Part shown: in pieces, positions 33,142 through 44,430 of the stretch
Layout: every line of letters starts with the position of its first letter
How positions within the stretch are numbered: position 1 is the stretch's first letter
Assembly: GCA_009829735.1 (NCBI GenBank)
Contig: CM020618.1
Coordinates: forward strand, 5,454,882 to 5,518,881
DNA from: Pyropia yezoensis
Taxonomy: Eukaryota; Rhodophyta; Bangiophyceae; Bangiales; Bangiaceae
DNA length: 64,000 nt
Reading direction: 5' to 3'
Position numbers and translations under genes: made by a program
Notes under the pieces: generated by a model
Databases searched by the model: none
Told to the model about the DNA's origin: nothing
Seen by the model: the letters and a program-made list of their open reading frames with translations, nothing else

Positions 33142-33534
33142 CTAGGCCGAGCTCGAGTACTTGGTCACCGCCTTGGTACCCTCCGACACTGCGTGCTTGG
33201 CGAGCTCACCCGGCAGCAGCAGCCGCACGGCAGTCTGGATCTCGCGGCTCGTCAGCGTCTTGCTCTTGTTGTACGAGCTCAGCTTGGCAGCCTCGGCCGC
33301 GATGCGCTCAAAGAGGTCGTTGACAAACGAGTTCATGATGCTCATCGCCTTGGACGAGATACCCGTGTCGGGGTGCACCTGCTTCAGCACCTTGTAGATG
33401 TAGATGGAGTAGGACTCCGACCGCTTCTTGGTGCGCTTCTTCTTGTCCTTCGAGTCCTTGTCGCCCGACGCGGCGACGCCCTTCTTCGCCACCTTCTTCT
33501 CAGCCATGGGCACAGACTTGCCCTTGGGAGCCAT
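33142..33534 (-). CDS. H2B: Histone H2B (copy 2)
   Basis: 130 residues, identical in protein sequence to copy 1 and nearly identical in DNA. The similarity runs past the ATG for about 30 bp into the leader (a GGGGGGAGGGGAGGGGAG tract), then stops. It is divergent from H2A copy 2 across 762 bp. A TATA-like site (minus strand GGTATATGATC, near 33700) lies about 165 bp before the start. Confidence 0.98.
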   Translation of the reverse strand: MAPKGKSVPMAEKKVAKKGVAASGDKDSKDKKKRTKKRSESYSIYIYKVLKQVHPDTGISSKAMSIMNSFVNDLFERIAAEAAKLSSYNKSKTLTSREIQTAVRLLLPGELAKHAVSEGTKAVTKYSSSA

Positions 33535-34296
33535 GGTGCGGGACAGGGGGGAGGGGAGGGGAGACGGGGAGTGCGGCGGTAGAGAAGGAGGGGGAGACCG
33601 AGCGGAGGGGAGGTGAGGAAGCGATGATGCTGTGCTGGCTCAAGCTGCGGGTGGTGCTGGGCCAGTCGTCGGGTTGAAGTGACGAAGGCAGCCCGATCAT
33701 ATACCAGGGAGCACGCCGTGGACCGCGTCGATGGTGCGTACCGGGCAGTCGGGCCTCTCCTTGGCCAAGTCCACAATCGACGCGCCGACTGGCCACCGAC
33801 GCGCCGGCCGTGCGCGGGCCTTGCGGATTCACCTCGGCCGACCCGTGCGGCAATGGCTACGCCTGATTGGCCCACAGCTATCTGTCGCATCGCGGGCGCC
33901 TGCCGGCGCGCTGGCGCTGCCCGTGCGACATCCTGCAATCTGATCGCTCATTGGTCCAAACTTCCCATGTCGCACAGATTCAGAATCCAGCCCGAAATTG
34001 CCAATTGGTCGAGTGCGCGCGCGCGCCCATCGCGCAGTCTCGAAGCTGCCCGACTTCGCCGTGTCCCCACCCGTGCCTCGGCCCGCGCCGTCGTTAGACG
34101 CGCGTTTGCCTGGCGGCTTGTATATTAGCCTTGGGGTGCCTGCGCAGTTGCCGCACTCGACCAACACCCCGCACTCAACCTTCTCCCAGCTTGCTTCCTG
34201 CACACTTCTCTCCGCGTACCCATCACTGTCTCCTCGTACCCCTCCCACCCGCATCAACATCCTTCTCCCGCCGTTCCACTCCCCGTCTCCGTCATC
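33535..34296. promoter_or_regulatory. Divergent H2B/H2A promoter (copy 2)
   Basis: Contains AATCTGATCGCTCATTGG at 33937-33954, plus further inverted CCAAT (GATTGGCC near 33866) and CCAATTGG near 34001. The 14-mer GCGCGCGCGCGCCC lies at 34015-34028. A good TATA-like TGTATATTAG at about 34120 sits about 175 bp before the H2A ATG. Outside these motifs it does not resemble the copy 1 promoter. Confidence 0.6.
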
Positions 34297-34686
34297 ATGG
34301 CCCCCAAGGCTGGCGCTGTTGCCAAGGGGAAGTCCCAGACGCGGTCGGCCAAGGCCGGTCTGCAGTTCCCTGTCGGCCGTATCCACCGGTTCCTCAAGTC
34401 GGGTGGCTACTCGGACCGCATTGGTGCGGGCGCGCCCGTCTACCTCGCGGCCGTCATGGAGTACCTGACCGCTGAGGTGCTGGAGCTGGCGGGCAACGCT
34501 GCCCGTGACAACAAGAAGACCCGTATCGTGCCGCGCCACATCCAGCTGGCGGTGCGCAATGACGATGAGCTGAACAAGCTGCTCGGGTCGGTGACCATTG
34601 CGTCGGGTGGCGTGCTGCCCTTCATCCACAAGGACCTGCTGCCGAAGGTCAAGGGAAAGAAGGGGGAGCAGAGCCAGGAGGTCTAG
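34297..34686 (+). CDS. H2A: Histone H2A, H2A.X-type C-terminus (copy 2)
   Basis: 129 residues. The protein is the same as copy 1 except the last residue, ending SQEV in place of SQEI. The DNA is almost identical through the coding region and diverges at once on both sides. Carries the same H2A.X-type phosphorylation motif. No intron. Confidence 0.98.
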   Translation: MAPKAGAVAKGKSQTRSAKAGLQFPVGRIHRFLKSGGYSDRIGAGAPVYLAAVMEYLTAEVLELAGNAARDNKKTRIVPRHIQLAVRNDDELNKLLGSVTIASGGVLPFIHKDLLPKVKGKKGEQSQEV

Positions 34687-35757
34687 ATGGTGACTGGGTG
34701 CTGTGGCTTGCAAACAGACGATGATGGATGGCTGTTGACGATGGGGTGTTGGGCGCCTAGGGGTTTTGGTGGCTGCGCCGTGCTGGGGCTCGTCCCCGCA
34801 CGGGCTGCCCGCGCTGCAGCGCCCCATGCTCATGGCTTTGCCTGCCCCATACCGCGCCGGTCGGGGCCTCGCACCCATGTCTGGTTTCCCTTTTTGTGCT
34901 TGGGGGTGATATGTGTCTTGTGCTTTGCTATGTATTTTCTCTTGTGTAAATAGCTTCCTGCAGGCTTGTGCCGTTGCCTGTTCCTAGTTCTGGTGACTTG
35001 CCGCCTCGTCCACACTCCGAGGATGGGTGGGATTCGCAATCCTCGCCGGTCTGGAAGTGCTTTTTTTTTCCTCTCATGGCGGGTCACGCGTGTTAGTGTG
35101 GCCGTAAAGGTGTTTTCACTCGACCAGCGCTGCGTGGCTTGGTTCTTGCCGTTTTGTCCTTGCGACTGGGCAACAGCCGTGCCCTCTTCATTTAATTGGA
35201 CTGCCACCAGCAGCCTGTGAGGGTGAGTACAGTACCACTGCCGCCTCTGTCGTAGCCACCATGTGGCTGCCATGTGGCCGTGTGCGGTGTGGAAGGGCAC
35301 CACTCCTTCACCGTGACTTGGCCGTGGGACACTGACTCGGGAGAGCTGCCAGACGCCGATTGGGGCACCAGATACCTTTGGTTGAAATGTACTGTACCTA
35401 CCGTACACTTTTGGTTGTGCTTCTGACATGAGACGAGGCACAGATCCACGCGGATCACGGAAACGAGTCCAACAAGGGGGGGGGGTGGTGGCGCCTGGCT
35501 TCGCAAACGGCTTCAGCGCTCGCGCCCCTTCCTTCGTTGATGGGGCGCGCGTCCACGACAGCACGTGCCCGCCCCGCTGCTGCTTCTGGCCGCCCCTGCT
35601 GAAGTGCTTTCCCTCCCCTCTCTCTAGCTGTCGCTGCCCACAGCTGCTGCCGCGCCGCTCGGTGCAGCAGGCAAGCCCGGATTGCCAGGTGCCGCGCCCC
35701 CCTCCACCCCTTCTCCCCGCGCCTCCCGCCACATCGTCTCCGGGGCGAGCCGGCGGC
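34687..35757. other. Intergenic, H2A copy 2 to FAD oxidoreductase
   Basis: About 1.07 kb. T-rich patches (34908-34950, 35060-35075) follow H2A. No gene-like frame except the uncertain N-terminal frame of the next gene, which is open from 35428. Confidence 0.5.
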
Positions 35758-37097
35758 ATGCCTCCCCGCCGCCGCCCTCTGGGTGGTGGTGCCGCCGCCG
35801 CCGCAGCGGCGGCGCCTCGTGTCACCCCCACCACCCGCTCTTCCCCTCGCTTCCGCAAAGGCGACGGCAGCGTCGGCAGCAGCGGCGCGGCCGCGACCGC
35901 GGCGTCGCCCGCGCGGCCGGCCCCGTCATTGCCGACGCCCCCGCCACCGTCGCCGCCGCCGCCGCCGCCATCCGCGCCGCTGCCACAACCGCCGCTGTCG
36001 CCGCGGCTGCCGCCGCAGCGTGGCCGTCGCGGCCGCGCGTCGATACCGCCGCCGCCGTCGCTGCCGGCTGGTCCGCCGCCCCTGATGCGTCTGCCGCGGC
36101 TGGCGCCGCGACCGCCGCCGCCGTCTGCACCGCCGCCGCCGCTGCCGCCGCCGCCGCTGCCGCAGCAGCCGACGGCGCCGCCGCTGGCAATGGCGTTGGC
36201 GGCGGCCGCGGCCTCGACGCTCCCCCCGCCCGCCGTGCCGGTCGTGACGTCGGCGGCACCGCCGCCGCCGACGGCAATGGCCGCCGCCGCCGCCGCCGCC
36301 GCGACGCTCCCGTCGCCCGCCATGGTGGGTGCGGCGGCGCCCGCGCCCTCCCTCCCCCCCCACAAGCGGGCCCGTGTGCCGGGCGGTATGCCGGCAGCGG
36401 CGCGGCCGCCCCCCCCCCCCCCCGCCCAGCCGCGACGGCGAGGGCGCGAGCGCCGCCGCCCACTGCAGCCGCGGCGGGTGCCCCCCCCCCCCCGTCCCTT
36501 CGCCACCCTGTGGTGGTCCTTGGGGCAGGCATTGTCGGCGTCTCGACCGCCTACTTCCTGGCCAACCAGGGGGGCATCCGCGTCACGCTGGTGGACCGGG
36601 TGGGCATTGCGCCCGCCGCGTCGGGCAAGGCGGGGGGCTTTTTGGCCAAGGACTGGGTGGCCCCCGCGCTGGTGCCCCTGGCGGCTGCCAGCTTTTCCCT
36701 CCACGAGTCCCTGGCGGTCCGGCTGGGGATAGACGCGGTAGACTACCGGCGGCTGGGGGCGACCAACGTGACCCTCCGGCGGCCGACCAAGGCCCTCCGT
36801 CGGTCGCGCGGGCGGCGGGTGCCCCACCAGCACCCCGCGTGGGTGGATGAGGCTGCCGGTCAGTGGGCGCCGGGGGCGGCCTGGCGGTCCACCGCCGCAA
36901 TGCGGTCGGGGAGCCCAGATACGTGCGCGCAGGTGCACCCAGCCAAGCTGTGCAACGCGCTGGTGGCCGCCGCGGATGGGGTGAAGCTGCTCGTCGCCGC
37001 CGTCGTCGGGCTTGTTATGGAGGAAGCCCCAGAGGAGGGGGGCGGGGACGTGGCCGCCGCGCCGGCCGGCGCGGACCCGCCGTCGTCGTCTTCGTCC

Positions 37098-37128
<31 letters not shown>

Positions 37129-38243
37129 GGCGGGTTCGGGCGCTGCGGCTCGAGGACGGCACCGAGCACCCCGTCGGTACGCTGGTCCTCGCGCTGGGCC
37201 CGTGGAGCGACCGCGCCGCCGCGTGGCTCCCCGACGCCCACCTGCCCGTAATCAATGGCCAGCAGGCGCACTCGGTGGTGCTCCAAGAGGCAGGCCTCCC
37301 CTGGGCCGACCGCATTGTCGTAGCAGGCCGGGCGGGGGCCCCCCCCCCGCCGCCCGCGCCGCCCTCCCCGTCGCTGGTGCGTCCGGCAACGACGGCGGCG
37401 GCGGCGTCGGCGGCGGCCGGCTCCGCCAGCAGCTCTAGCGACAGTGACGCAACGTGGATGAGCGACGACGCGAGCTGCGACAGCGACGCGGCGCCAGGGG
37501 GCGGCGTCAGCGGCCGCGGGGGGCGGGGCCGCCCCCCCCCCCCCCCCCGCCCTCCCCCCGCGCGGCGGCCCACGTCGCCCATCCCTCCCGAGGCGGTCTT
37601 CTTTGAGCTCACCTATGGGCGGGGCCCGCGGCTGGACCCCGAGATTTACCCCCGCCCCCGCGGGGAGGTGTACGTGTACGGGGCGGCAGAGACGGCGCCC
37701 AAGACCCTCCCCGACGACCCCGCGGCGATTGTGCCGTCGCCGGCGGCGTGCGACCGCCTCACCGCCTTTGCGCGGTCGGTGAGCAGCCGGCTGAGCGCGG
37801 CGGCGGCGCCCGAGGCGGTGCGCCAGGCGTGTTGCCTGCCCATCAGCCCCGACGGGCTGCCCCTCATTGGCCACGTTCCCGGCACGGGGGGGAGCGTGGT
37901 GATGGGCGCCGGCCACGGGGTGTGGGGGGTGATGCTGGGGCCTGCCACGGGCCTGGCGCTGTCGCAGCTCCTCCTCACCGGTCGGTCGCAGGTGGTGGAC
38001 CTGTCGCCCTTTTGTCCTGGCCGCTTTGCCCGCGGCGGGGGGGGGAAGGGGGATGGGGAGGGCGAGGAGGAGGCGGTGGGCGCGGGGGCGGTGCCTTCTC
38101 TCGATGGGGGGGGGGGGGGGGGGAGGGGCGCCGCCGCCGTTGCAGCCGCTGCTGCCGCTGCCGCCACCGGTACCGGCGGGGGCGACGTAGGGGAGGGTGG
38201 GGGGGAGCAGGCGGAGCTGCCGGGGGTGGAAGGGGAGGGCTGA
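35758..38243 (+). CDS. FAD-dependent oxidoreductase, DAO superfamily (TDA3-like)
   Basis: The conserved protein begins about 36500: HPVVVLGAGIVGVSTAYFLA is a dinucleotide-binding GxGxxG motif, followed by VTLVDR, then the hallmark ASGKAGGFLAKDW of the TDA3-like branch. A C-terminal FAD-binding block (CCLPISPDGLPLIGHVPG...GAGHGVWGVMLGPATG) ends about 37990; a G/A/E-rich tail follows to 38243. Two disordered P/S-rich inserts (about 37080-37140, 37330-37590) interrupt the domain. Odd: this frame has no ATG upstream of the domain. The only plausible N-terminus (ATG 35758, MPPRRRPLGGG) is in another frame, and C runs at 36409-36423 (15) and 36481-36493 (13) lie where frames must switch. Start is therefore provisional; a length error or small intron could explain it. 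Substrate unknown. Confidence 0.75.
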
Positions 38244-40664
38244 CGATTGTGTGCCGCCTTCCTGCTCCTGGCGTGTGTCGTCGGGGTCATCAAAACGGAG
38301 GAGGGGGGGTGGTGGCACTCCTCACTGCCAGCCACCCGGCCGCCCACACACGCTTCGCCGGGCAACTTGCCTGCACACGAGGGGAAGGCGGGGGGGGGGT
38401 CGGGGGGCGGCGAGGTGCAGGGGCGCGCGCCCCTCCCCCCCCCCCCGCCGCCGCCGCCACCACCGCCTAGTTTCGTCGGGCGGCCGCTTCTCACTGCCTC
38501 CCCCGCCTGGAGACGCAGCCGGCGGGGGCGGCGGAGCGCCCGCGGGGCCGCGTCTTCACGCGCCCCCGCCCCTATTTGGGGGGCTCGTGTGGGGGGCGGG
38601 GCCCCTCGTCAGTGTCCAGGGCGGGGGGTGTGCCGTCGGTGGGGAGGGGTGGCCAGCGCGAAGGGTGCCCCATAATGGTGCGTCCGCCGCTCCAGGGAGG
38701 GTTAGATAAGCAGGGACCGGCAAGCGGCTGTCTGTACAGTATGTACATACCCCTTTGACGGCCCCGCCCAATCGGTAACCCGGCGACAGGCATCGCCCCC
38801 TATGCCCCCCAGTTGCCGACCGCCACGGCCATCCCTTTCCGCCAACCGCCGTCCGTCCCCTGGCCACCGCTCCACCACAGGCGTCACCTTCATCATTCCA
38901 TGTCCACCAGGCGTGCACGCGCGCCGCCCGTGGTCCACAGCTGTGATCGCGTCGCTGCCACTCACACTGCTGTTGCAGGGGCGCGAATCTTGCCGCCGCC
39001 ACTCGGCGCGCCGGCGCCACCGGCGCCACTGCCTTTGCTGCGCTGGTCGCTGCCGTCCCCGCGAGGGGGCAGCGCCGGGTGGGGCGGCCGCGGCCTCAGC
39101 GCGGCCCCTCCCCCCCCTGGTTTGTTCCCCACCACCGCGCTGCCCATGGTGATGGGGTGTGGGCCGGCCATGGCCGCAATGGCGCCATTGACGGCCGTTG
39201 GGTCCGTTCGTACCGACGGCGTCTCTGCACTCTTTTCTTTTGCCAACATACCAGCCCGACGACAGCGGCAGCTCGTTTGCCCTTTCCGATGCACCGGCGG
39301 TCACTGGCGGTCGCTTTGCCACTATCCCTTACGCAGGGCTGCCTGCTACAATCTTTTAGGGGTTCAGCCCTGTTCCGGGGACAGCCCCCCCGACGGCGGT
39401 GCCTGGCAAGCAGGCGTATTAGGCGCGGTCGTCCTGGTGGCGACAAATAGCCGTTGGCGGGAGTTTCTTGTTTGTCGCTGGCCGCACTGCACCTACGAGC
39501 CCGTCTATGCCTCCGCCATTGAGCCGCGACGGCGGCGACGGGGCCTCAGCCGCAGCAGCGGGATGCTCCTGCCGCATCCTCCACCCCTTCAGCCACAACA
39601 CGGGCAACCTGAAGGCTCACAGCCGTGCAGGTAGAAGAGGCAGGCCACGCGGGCGGCGCCATCATGGTCGCCCACCAGACGCGGCGGCGTCGCGTGGAGC
39701 GGGGGTGCCAGTACCGTCTAGAGTCGCGGCGGCGCGGGGCGCTCGCACCAGCCGTGGCGGCGCGCCGCCAGCAGCCGCAACTGTCACAGCGTTGGCGTGC
39801 GGCTGCCGCGACGGCGGGGGCCTTGGGCGGCGGCTGCCACAGTCATGTGGCGCCCCGCTCCCCGCCGTGTGCTCCACTGGCTCTGTAGGGGGACCGGCGG
39901 GCGTGCCTGTTGCTTACCAACGACAGCAGGCGCGACGGGCGGGGCCACCCGGCCTGAGTAGGCGTCGCCGGCCCGGGTGGCGCTACCGTCACCCAGTCAG
40001 TCAGGGACGGGGGGGGGGGTCGCAGCAGCCGTGTAGGCCTTGCTCCCCTTCCCCCCCCCCCCCCCCTTTCCGCATTCGACGCGACCTAACCGCGCCTGCT
40101 GTTTGCGCTAGCGACAATCTCAACGGCAGCAGCGGGTGCATGCTCTTGCGCTTTCCTCGTGACCCCTCGCCGTCCTGTATTGGGTTTGGCACGCCGCGGG
40201 CCTGCTATCCCCCAGCTCCTCACGGCGCTCTGACCAACACACGGCCACTCACCGCCGCTGCCACCCCCCCTTCTAGTAGCGTATGGCGCTGCCTGGATGT
40301 ACAACGACGGGCGACGTGCTTGGTTGACGACGAAAATGAGAGAGGGCTTTGGCGGCGGCGGGACAATGATGGTGTGGAGGGAGTGGGTGGAAGGGGCCGC
40401 GGCAGGGGGTGTCGCGACATACCCCACCCATAGGACGCCCGACTCAGGGATGGGGGCACCCCGGCAGGCTGCCGTCGCGGTCCTTTTTTGCTTCAATGCG
40501 TCCGCCCGCCTGCGCGCCGCTCTTGTGCTGGCGTCCGTTCGCGTGCGCAGGCGCCGCCCGGGCTACCCCCCGCTCGCCTATAGCAGATGCTGTCGGGCAG
40601 CGCCAGCCGTCGCCGCCACGGCGGTGGCGGCCGCGGCGTGCGCCGGCGCAGTGGGCGCGGCCCG

Positions 40665-40682
40665 GCGTTCCTTAAGGAACGC
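40665..40682. repeat. Perfect 18-bp palindrome
   Basis: GCGTTCCTTAAGGAACGC, perfectly self-complementary around CTTAAG, in the region left of the transposase-like gene. Confidence 0.85.
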
Positions 40683-40866
40683 GGCGAGAGTAAGCTTGCT
40701 TTCGCCCAAGGTCGGCCCGAATGGACGATGGCCGCGCACAGCGGCCACTGAGGCCCGTCAGCGCAGATTTTGACGCACAGAACGCGCTCAGACGTGCCTA
40801 CGAGCTGAGGAGACAATTGTTGGTCGCTTCTTGTCAACCATCACGACGAGCACGTCGTGCACCCCT

Positions 40867-41019
40867 GCGCAGTGGGTCTAAAACCGAGTACCCACATTTC
40901 CGTGCAAGACGGCCCTCACGGGGTCGTGAGGGCCTGCTTACAAAAGCCGACCCCCCCACAGAGGCCGTAAAGGCCATCTTGCACGGAAATGTAGGTACTC
41001 GGTCTTAGACCCACTGCGC
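40867..41019. mobile_element. Foldback element with 48-bp inverted arms (MITE-like)
   Basis: The left arm 40867-40914 and right arm 40972-41019 are inverted copies with three mismatches in 48 bases. The 57-base loop begins with a second, perfect 10-bp hairpin (GGCCCTCACG / CGTGAGGGCC, 40911-40934). A 153-base structure like this is typical of a small non-autonomous foldback/MITE element or a structured RNA. It ends 228 bp before the transposase-like gene. No target-site duplication was seen. Mobility is inferred. Confidence 0.6.
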
Positions 41020-41246
41020 TGGTTAAGGGCGGACATCTGGGTCGGACACGTGGAATTTCTTCAAGTGCCACGTGCCATATATTGAATCTCCCTTAAGATC
41101 TCTGAGCTTCTCTCTCGCCTGTCACTCGTCTGCCTCTTTCCCCTCCCCCCGCGGACCAGACACGTCTGCACCGCAACCTGGGGCAATCAAGTGGAAGCTT
41201 ATGCTCGATGGTGCACTACCAGGACTTTTTCTGCTGAACCCAAGCC

Positions 41247-44200
41247 ATGGCGGACAGCACCATGGCGACTACGAGGCCAAGCGATGAGGCAAGCGCCCAA
41301 CCCCCCGCGCGGTACGTCCCTGATCGAGGAAAAAGCAAGACCCCAGCAACGTCTCTTGCTGTCATCGTAGGGCCCACGACGACCAGGAGTCCACGCAGAG
41401 CAATCCGACTAATGTGGGCACATACTTTTTCTCCCCGCCTCGCTTGCTATGGGCCTTGACTGATTATTGTCTCCGTCCGTTGACTTGGTGGACAGGTTTA
41501 CCGCATCTCTCCTGGTCGAGCGTGTTTTTATCGGGGCTGCGCCAGCCTACGTGTGCATCGCGTGCCTCTCCCCCCTTCTATACCCCGGCGCTGGCACAGA
41601 TCGGTGGCGACGCGCGGTGGAGGCAGGCGTCATCAACGACAAGGAGTCCAGCGCGTTCTGCGCGTCTGTACCCGAGCGGCGATGCGCGGTATCGGGGGGG
41701 AGGGACACCAACGGTGTGTCCCTGGGTACCTGCTTGTCGTGCTACCGCATGCGTCCAGGCGTTGGTAAAAGGCAGCGCCAAGTTTGTCGCTCTCTGTTAC
41801 ACCCACCGCTATCATCAAGTGCGGTCGTCAAGTCCCGGCCAGGGCCCGCTTGCCTGCCCTTTCTGTGGGAGTGTGCCAAGGCAAGCTCCCAGCTACAGCT
41901 TCTCCCCGCGCAGCGCGAGAATGTTTGTTCTGGATGCAAGTCCAAGGCGGAGAAGTGCAGCCGAGCGGCAAGTCGGCCGCCCTCCGAGCTGGATGCTGCT
42001 CCACGCTGTGAGCCATTCGCTGAGCTCGCGTTTGCGCGGGGACCTGCTCTGGCTGTGAAGCCTGACAGCGGGACCGTCCCGGAGCTGCTGAGCCACCACA
42101 TCCGGGTGTCACGACCCGAGGAGATTTGCGTGACGTTTGGCAATGGACGAACGAGAACGTACCGGCGCGTGGTTATCGCTCTCAAGGCCGAGGTCGGTGG
42201 GCGCCAAGACCGCCGGCAGCGGGCGGAGACGACCGCGCTCGTCTCGGCCAGGCTTGCTGTCAGCCCAGCAGCCATCAGGGCGGCTATGGCGGGCGTTTAC
42301 AGCCGAGCGCGGGGGTCGCACGGCGTGGCGCTTGCCCCTTTCAACTCTCTCTCTGTCCGGCAGCAGACCAAGTTCAAAGTTGCCAACCGCATCAGCAGTG
42401 TGACGTGGAGCCGTATCCGGGCGTTTTTGGGCGGGCGGTCCAGCGGTTTGGCTTCACGGGAGGCTCTGCGAAAAGACATGGCGGATGCTGCCTCTGAGGA
42501 AGGAGCGCAGGTGACGGCCGACAGCTCTGGCGCCTTCCTCGTCAGTCCGCGGGCAGCGGTCCAAGCACTGCTGGACCATCTGGTGGCTGGGGGGGAGTTT
42601 TTGGAGTGCCCCATTGGTCCAACCTCGCGCAGCCTTTCCAAGCGCCACGGTGCCACTGGTGCGACGGGGGACACTGGTCAGGCGTGCCCGCCGCGTGAGG
42701 CGCCTGGCGCCCTGCTTGACCCCCTTGTAAGGGTGGCTGGGCCATGTGCACCGCTGTCAAGCACGGGCGGCGACTGTGACACTCGCGTCGGCACGGACGC
42801 GGTATCCGCTGGCGCGCATCCTATCGGTGGTGGACCCGACGGCACCGGCCGTGCTGCGGGGGAGGCAGGCGGCTCTATCTGGGCAGCCGCGCACACGGCT
42901 GGGGCGGAGCCGCACCCCGTAAAGCCGCCCGTCCACCTTTGTTTTGGAATGGACAAAGGTGGGCAGGAGAGCACTGTTAAGGTGTGGCTTGGCATTGCCA
43001 ACCAGAAGTGCCCATTGGGCGCTGGTGCCTCAATCCTGCTGGGTATTTTCCCGTGCCGGGCGGATGATTACCCGGCCCTGAAGGCGATGAGTGCCATATG
43101 GCTTCCGGATATTGAGGAGCTCCAAGCCAATGGTGTGCGGGTTGGGAGGGAGACGCGGCAGGTCAAGGTCATCATGACAGGGGACTACTCCTGGCTGACT
43201 ACGTGGAGCGGCCACACAGGGCCGTCCAGCCGGATGCCGTGTCTGTGGTGCACGGCGCTCGCGCAGGAGACGGCGACGAACGGGCCGATGGTCCAGCGTT
43301 TCGGCTGCATTCAGGACGGCAGCCGCTGCAATGGGCAGCTACGCACAACGGAGCACGCGGCTGATATGAGCTGTACGTATGGGGACCTGCCCAACGCGGC
43401 GCTCCCCAAGCCACTGGCCCCTGATGTTCATCTGTCTATTGAGCGTCGGCCACTGATGGTGGTTCCCGCCGAAGACACGGCGCCCATGCCGCTCCATCTC
43501 ACGTTGGGAATTACCGTATGGTTGCTCCAGCTGGCTGTCGAGTGCGTTATCTACGCCAATGGGGAGGCGGCGGGCGCGGCTTTCAGCCTCGATGTGGGCG
43601 ACCTGCTACGCTCAGCGGCTAAGGTGGCGCCGGCCACATACTTTGGCGGCGGCTTTGAGGGGAAGGAGTGCCACCGGATTGGGCGGCAGCTCATGCACGT
43701 GTGTGACCTGTTGGCCACTCACTCCGAGCCACGCCACGCGTCGGCCTTCCGGCGCGCGTGCGAGCTGTGGCAGCATCTGCTGCCGATGCTGAACCGGACG
43801 GCCGTTGTGTGCCCTTGTGGGGCCGACGAATTTGAGGGCCATGCCCAAAACTTTGTGGACGGGCTTAAGGACGGCTTCGAATGGGCGCGCATCACGCCCA
43901 AGCTCCACGTGCTGTGCTGTCACGCTGCTGCGTTTCTGCGCCGATTTGGGAGCCTGGGTCGCTATGGGGAGCAAGGCCTAGAGGCCCTGCACGGAAGGTT
44001 TAACCGCGACGCAGCGCTGTCGCAGACCCCCACCTTCTTGGGCCAGTGCCGCGAATTTGTGAAGCGGTCAGCCATCGGTGGTGCCCCAGGTGACGCTGCA
44101 CACAACCACGGGCAACGGCGTCGACCTGCTGCCCCAGGCGCCCGCTCCGCGACGCGGACAGACGACCGCCGCCTGCGGGCCACCACGGCCGCGGCGGGCG

Positions 44201-44430
44201 TAAGCCCCGTGTCGGCCGCCTGCCAGGAGAAGGCTACGCTTGAAATGGCGAAGTGGGCCGCCAACCTGAGCTCCCAAGCTTCCACAAGAATAAGGACACA
44301 CCTGCAGCGGGTGAGCAACGGGGGCACACAAGTCGCCGCCCCCGCCTCCAGCGGTGCTGACGCGGACGACGGCTTACTGTCCGATTCCGCGTCAGATATC
44401 ATCATGGAGCTGCTGGGGTGGGGCGACTGA
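41247..44430 (+). CDS. Transposase-like protein gene with one intron, possibly domesticated
   Basis: The long frame from 41467 begins only with TTG. An exon at 41247-41311 (ATG, MADSTMATTRPSDEASAQPPA) ends in donor GTACGT; acceptor GGACAG precedes 41496. Removing the 184-bp intron keeps phase and gives 999 residues. N-terminal third: cysteine-rich (CIACL, CSGCKSKAEKC), possible zinc binding. Middle: FGMDKGGQESTVKVWLG then VIMTGDYSWLTTWSGHTG...MPCLWC, with CPCG later. Near the C-terminus: ITPKLHVLCCHAAAFLRRFG and GEQGLEALHGRFN. Acidic residues in those blocks (D496, D573, E835, counted from 41467) could form a DDE-type site. Similar blocks occur in uncharacterised transposase-like proteins of many eukaryotes; I cannot name the superfamily. 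No flanking terminal repeats were found, so domestication is possible. Confidence 0.6.

Larger units (their letters stand above)
38244..41246. other. Gene-free 3 kb with foldback repeats
   Basis: No supported gene. Frames at 38813-39634 and 39468-40433 (+) are open but lack domains. One short segment near 39585-39630 (HPFSHNTGNLKAH) faintly recalls a zinc finger and may be a decayed fragment. Two palindromic elements lie at the right end, next to the transposase-like gene. Confidence 0.5.

Noticed and set aside
38813-40433. Two overlapping plus-strand frames of 273 and 321 codons
   Set aside because: Low complexity and no domain beyond a faint zinc-finger-like HPFSHNTGNLKAH segment; not enough to call a gene.
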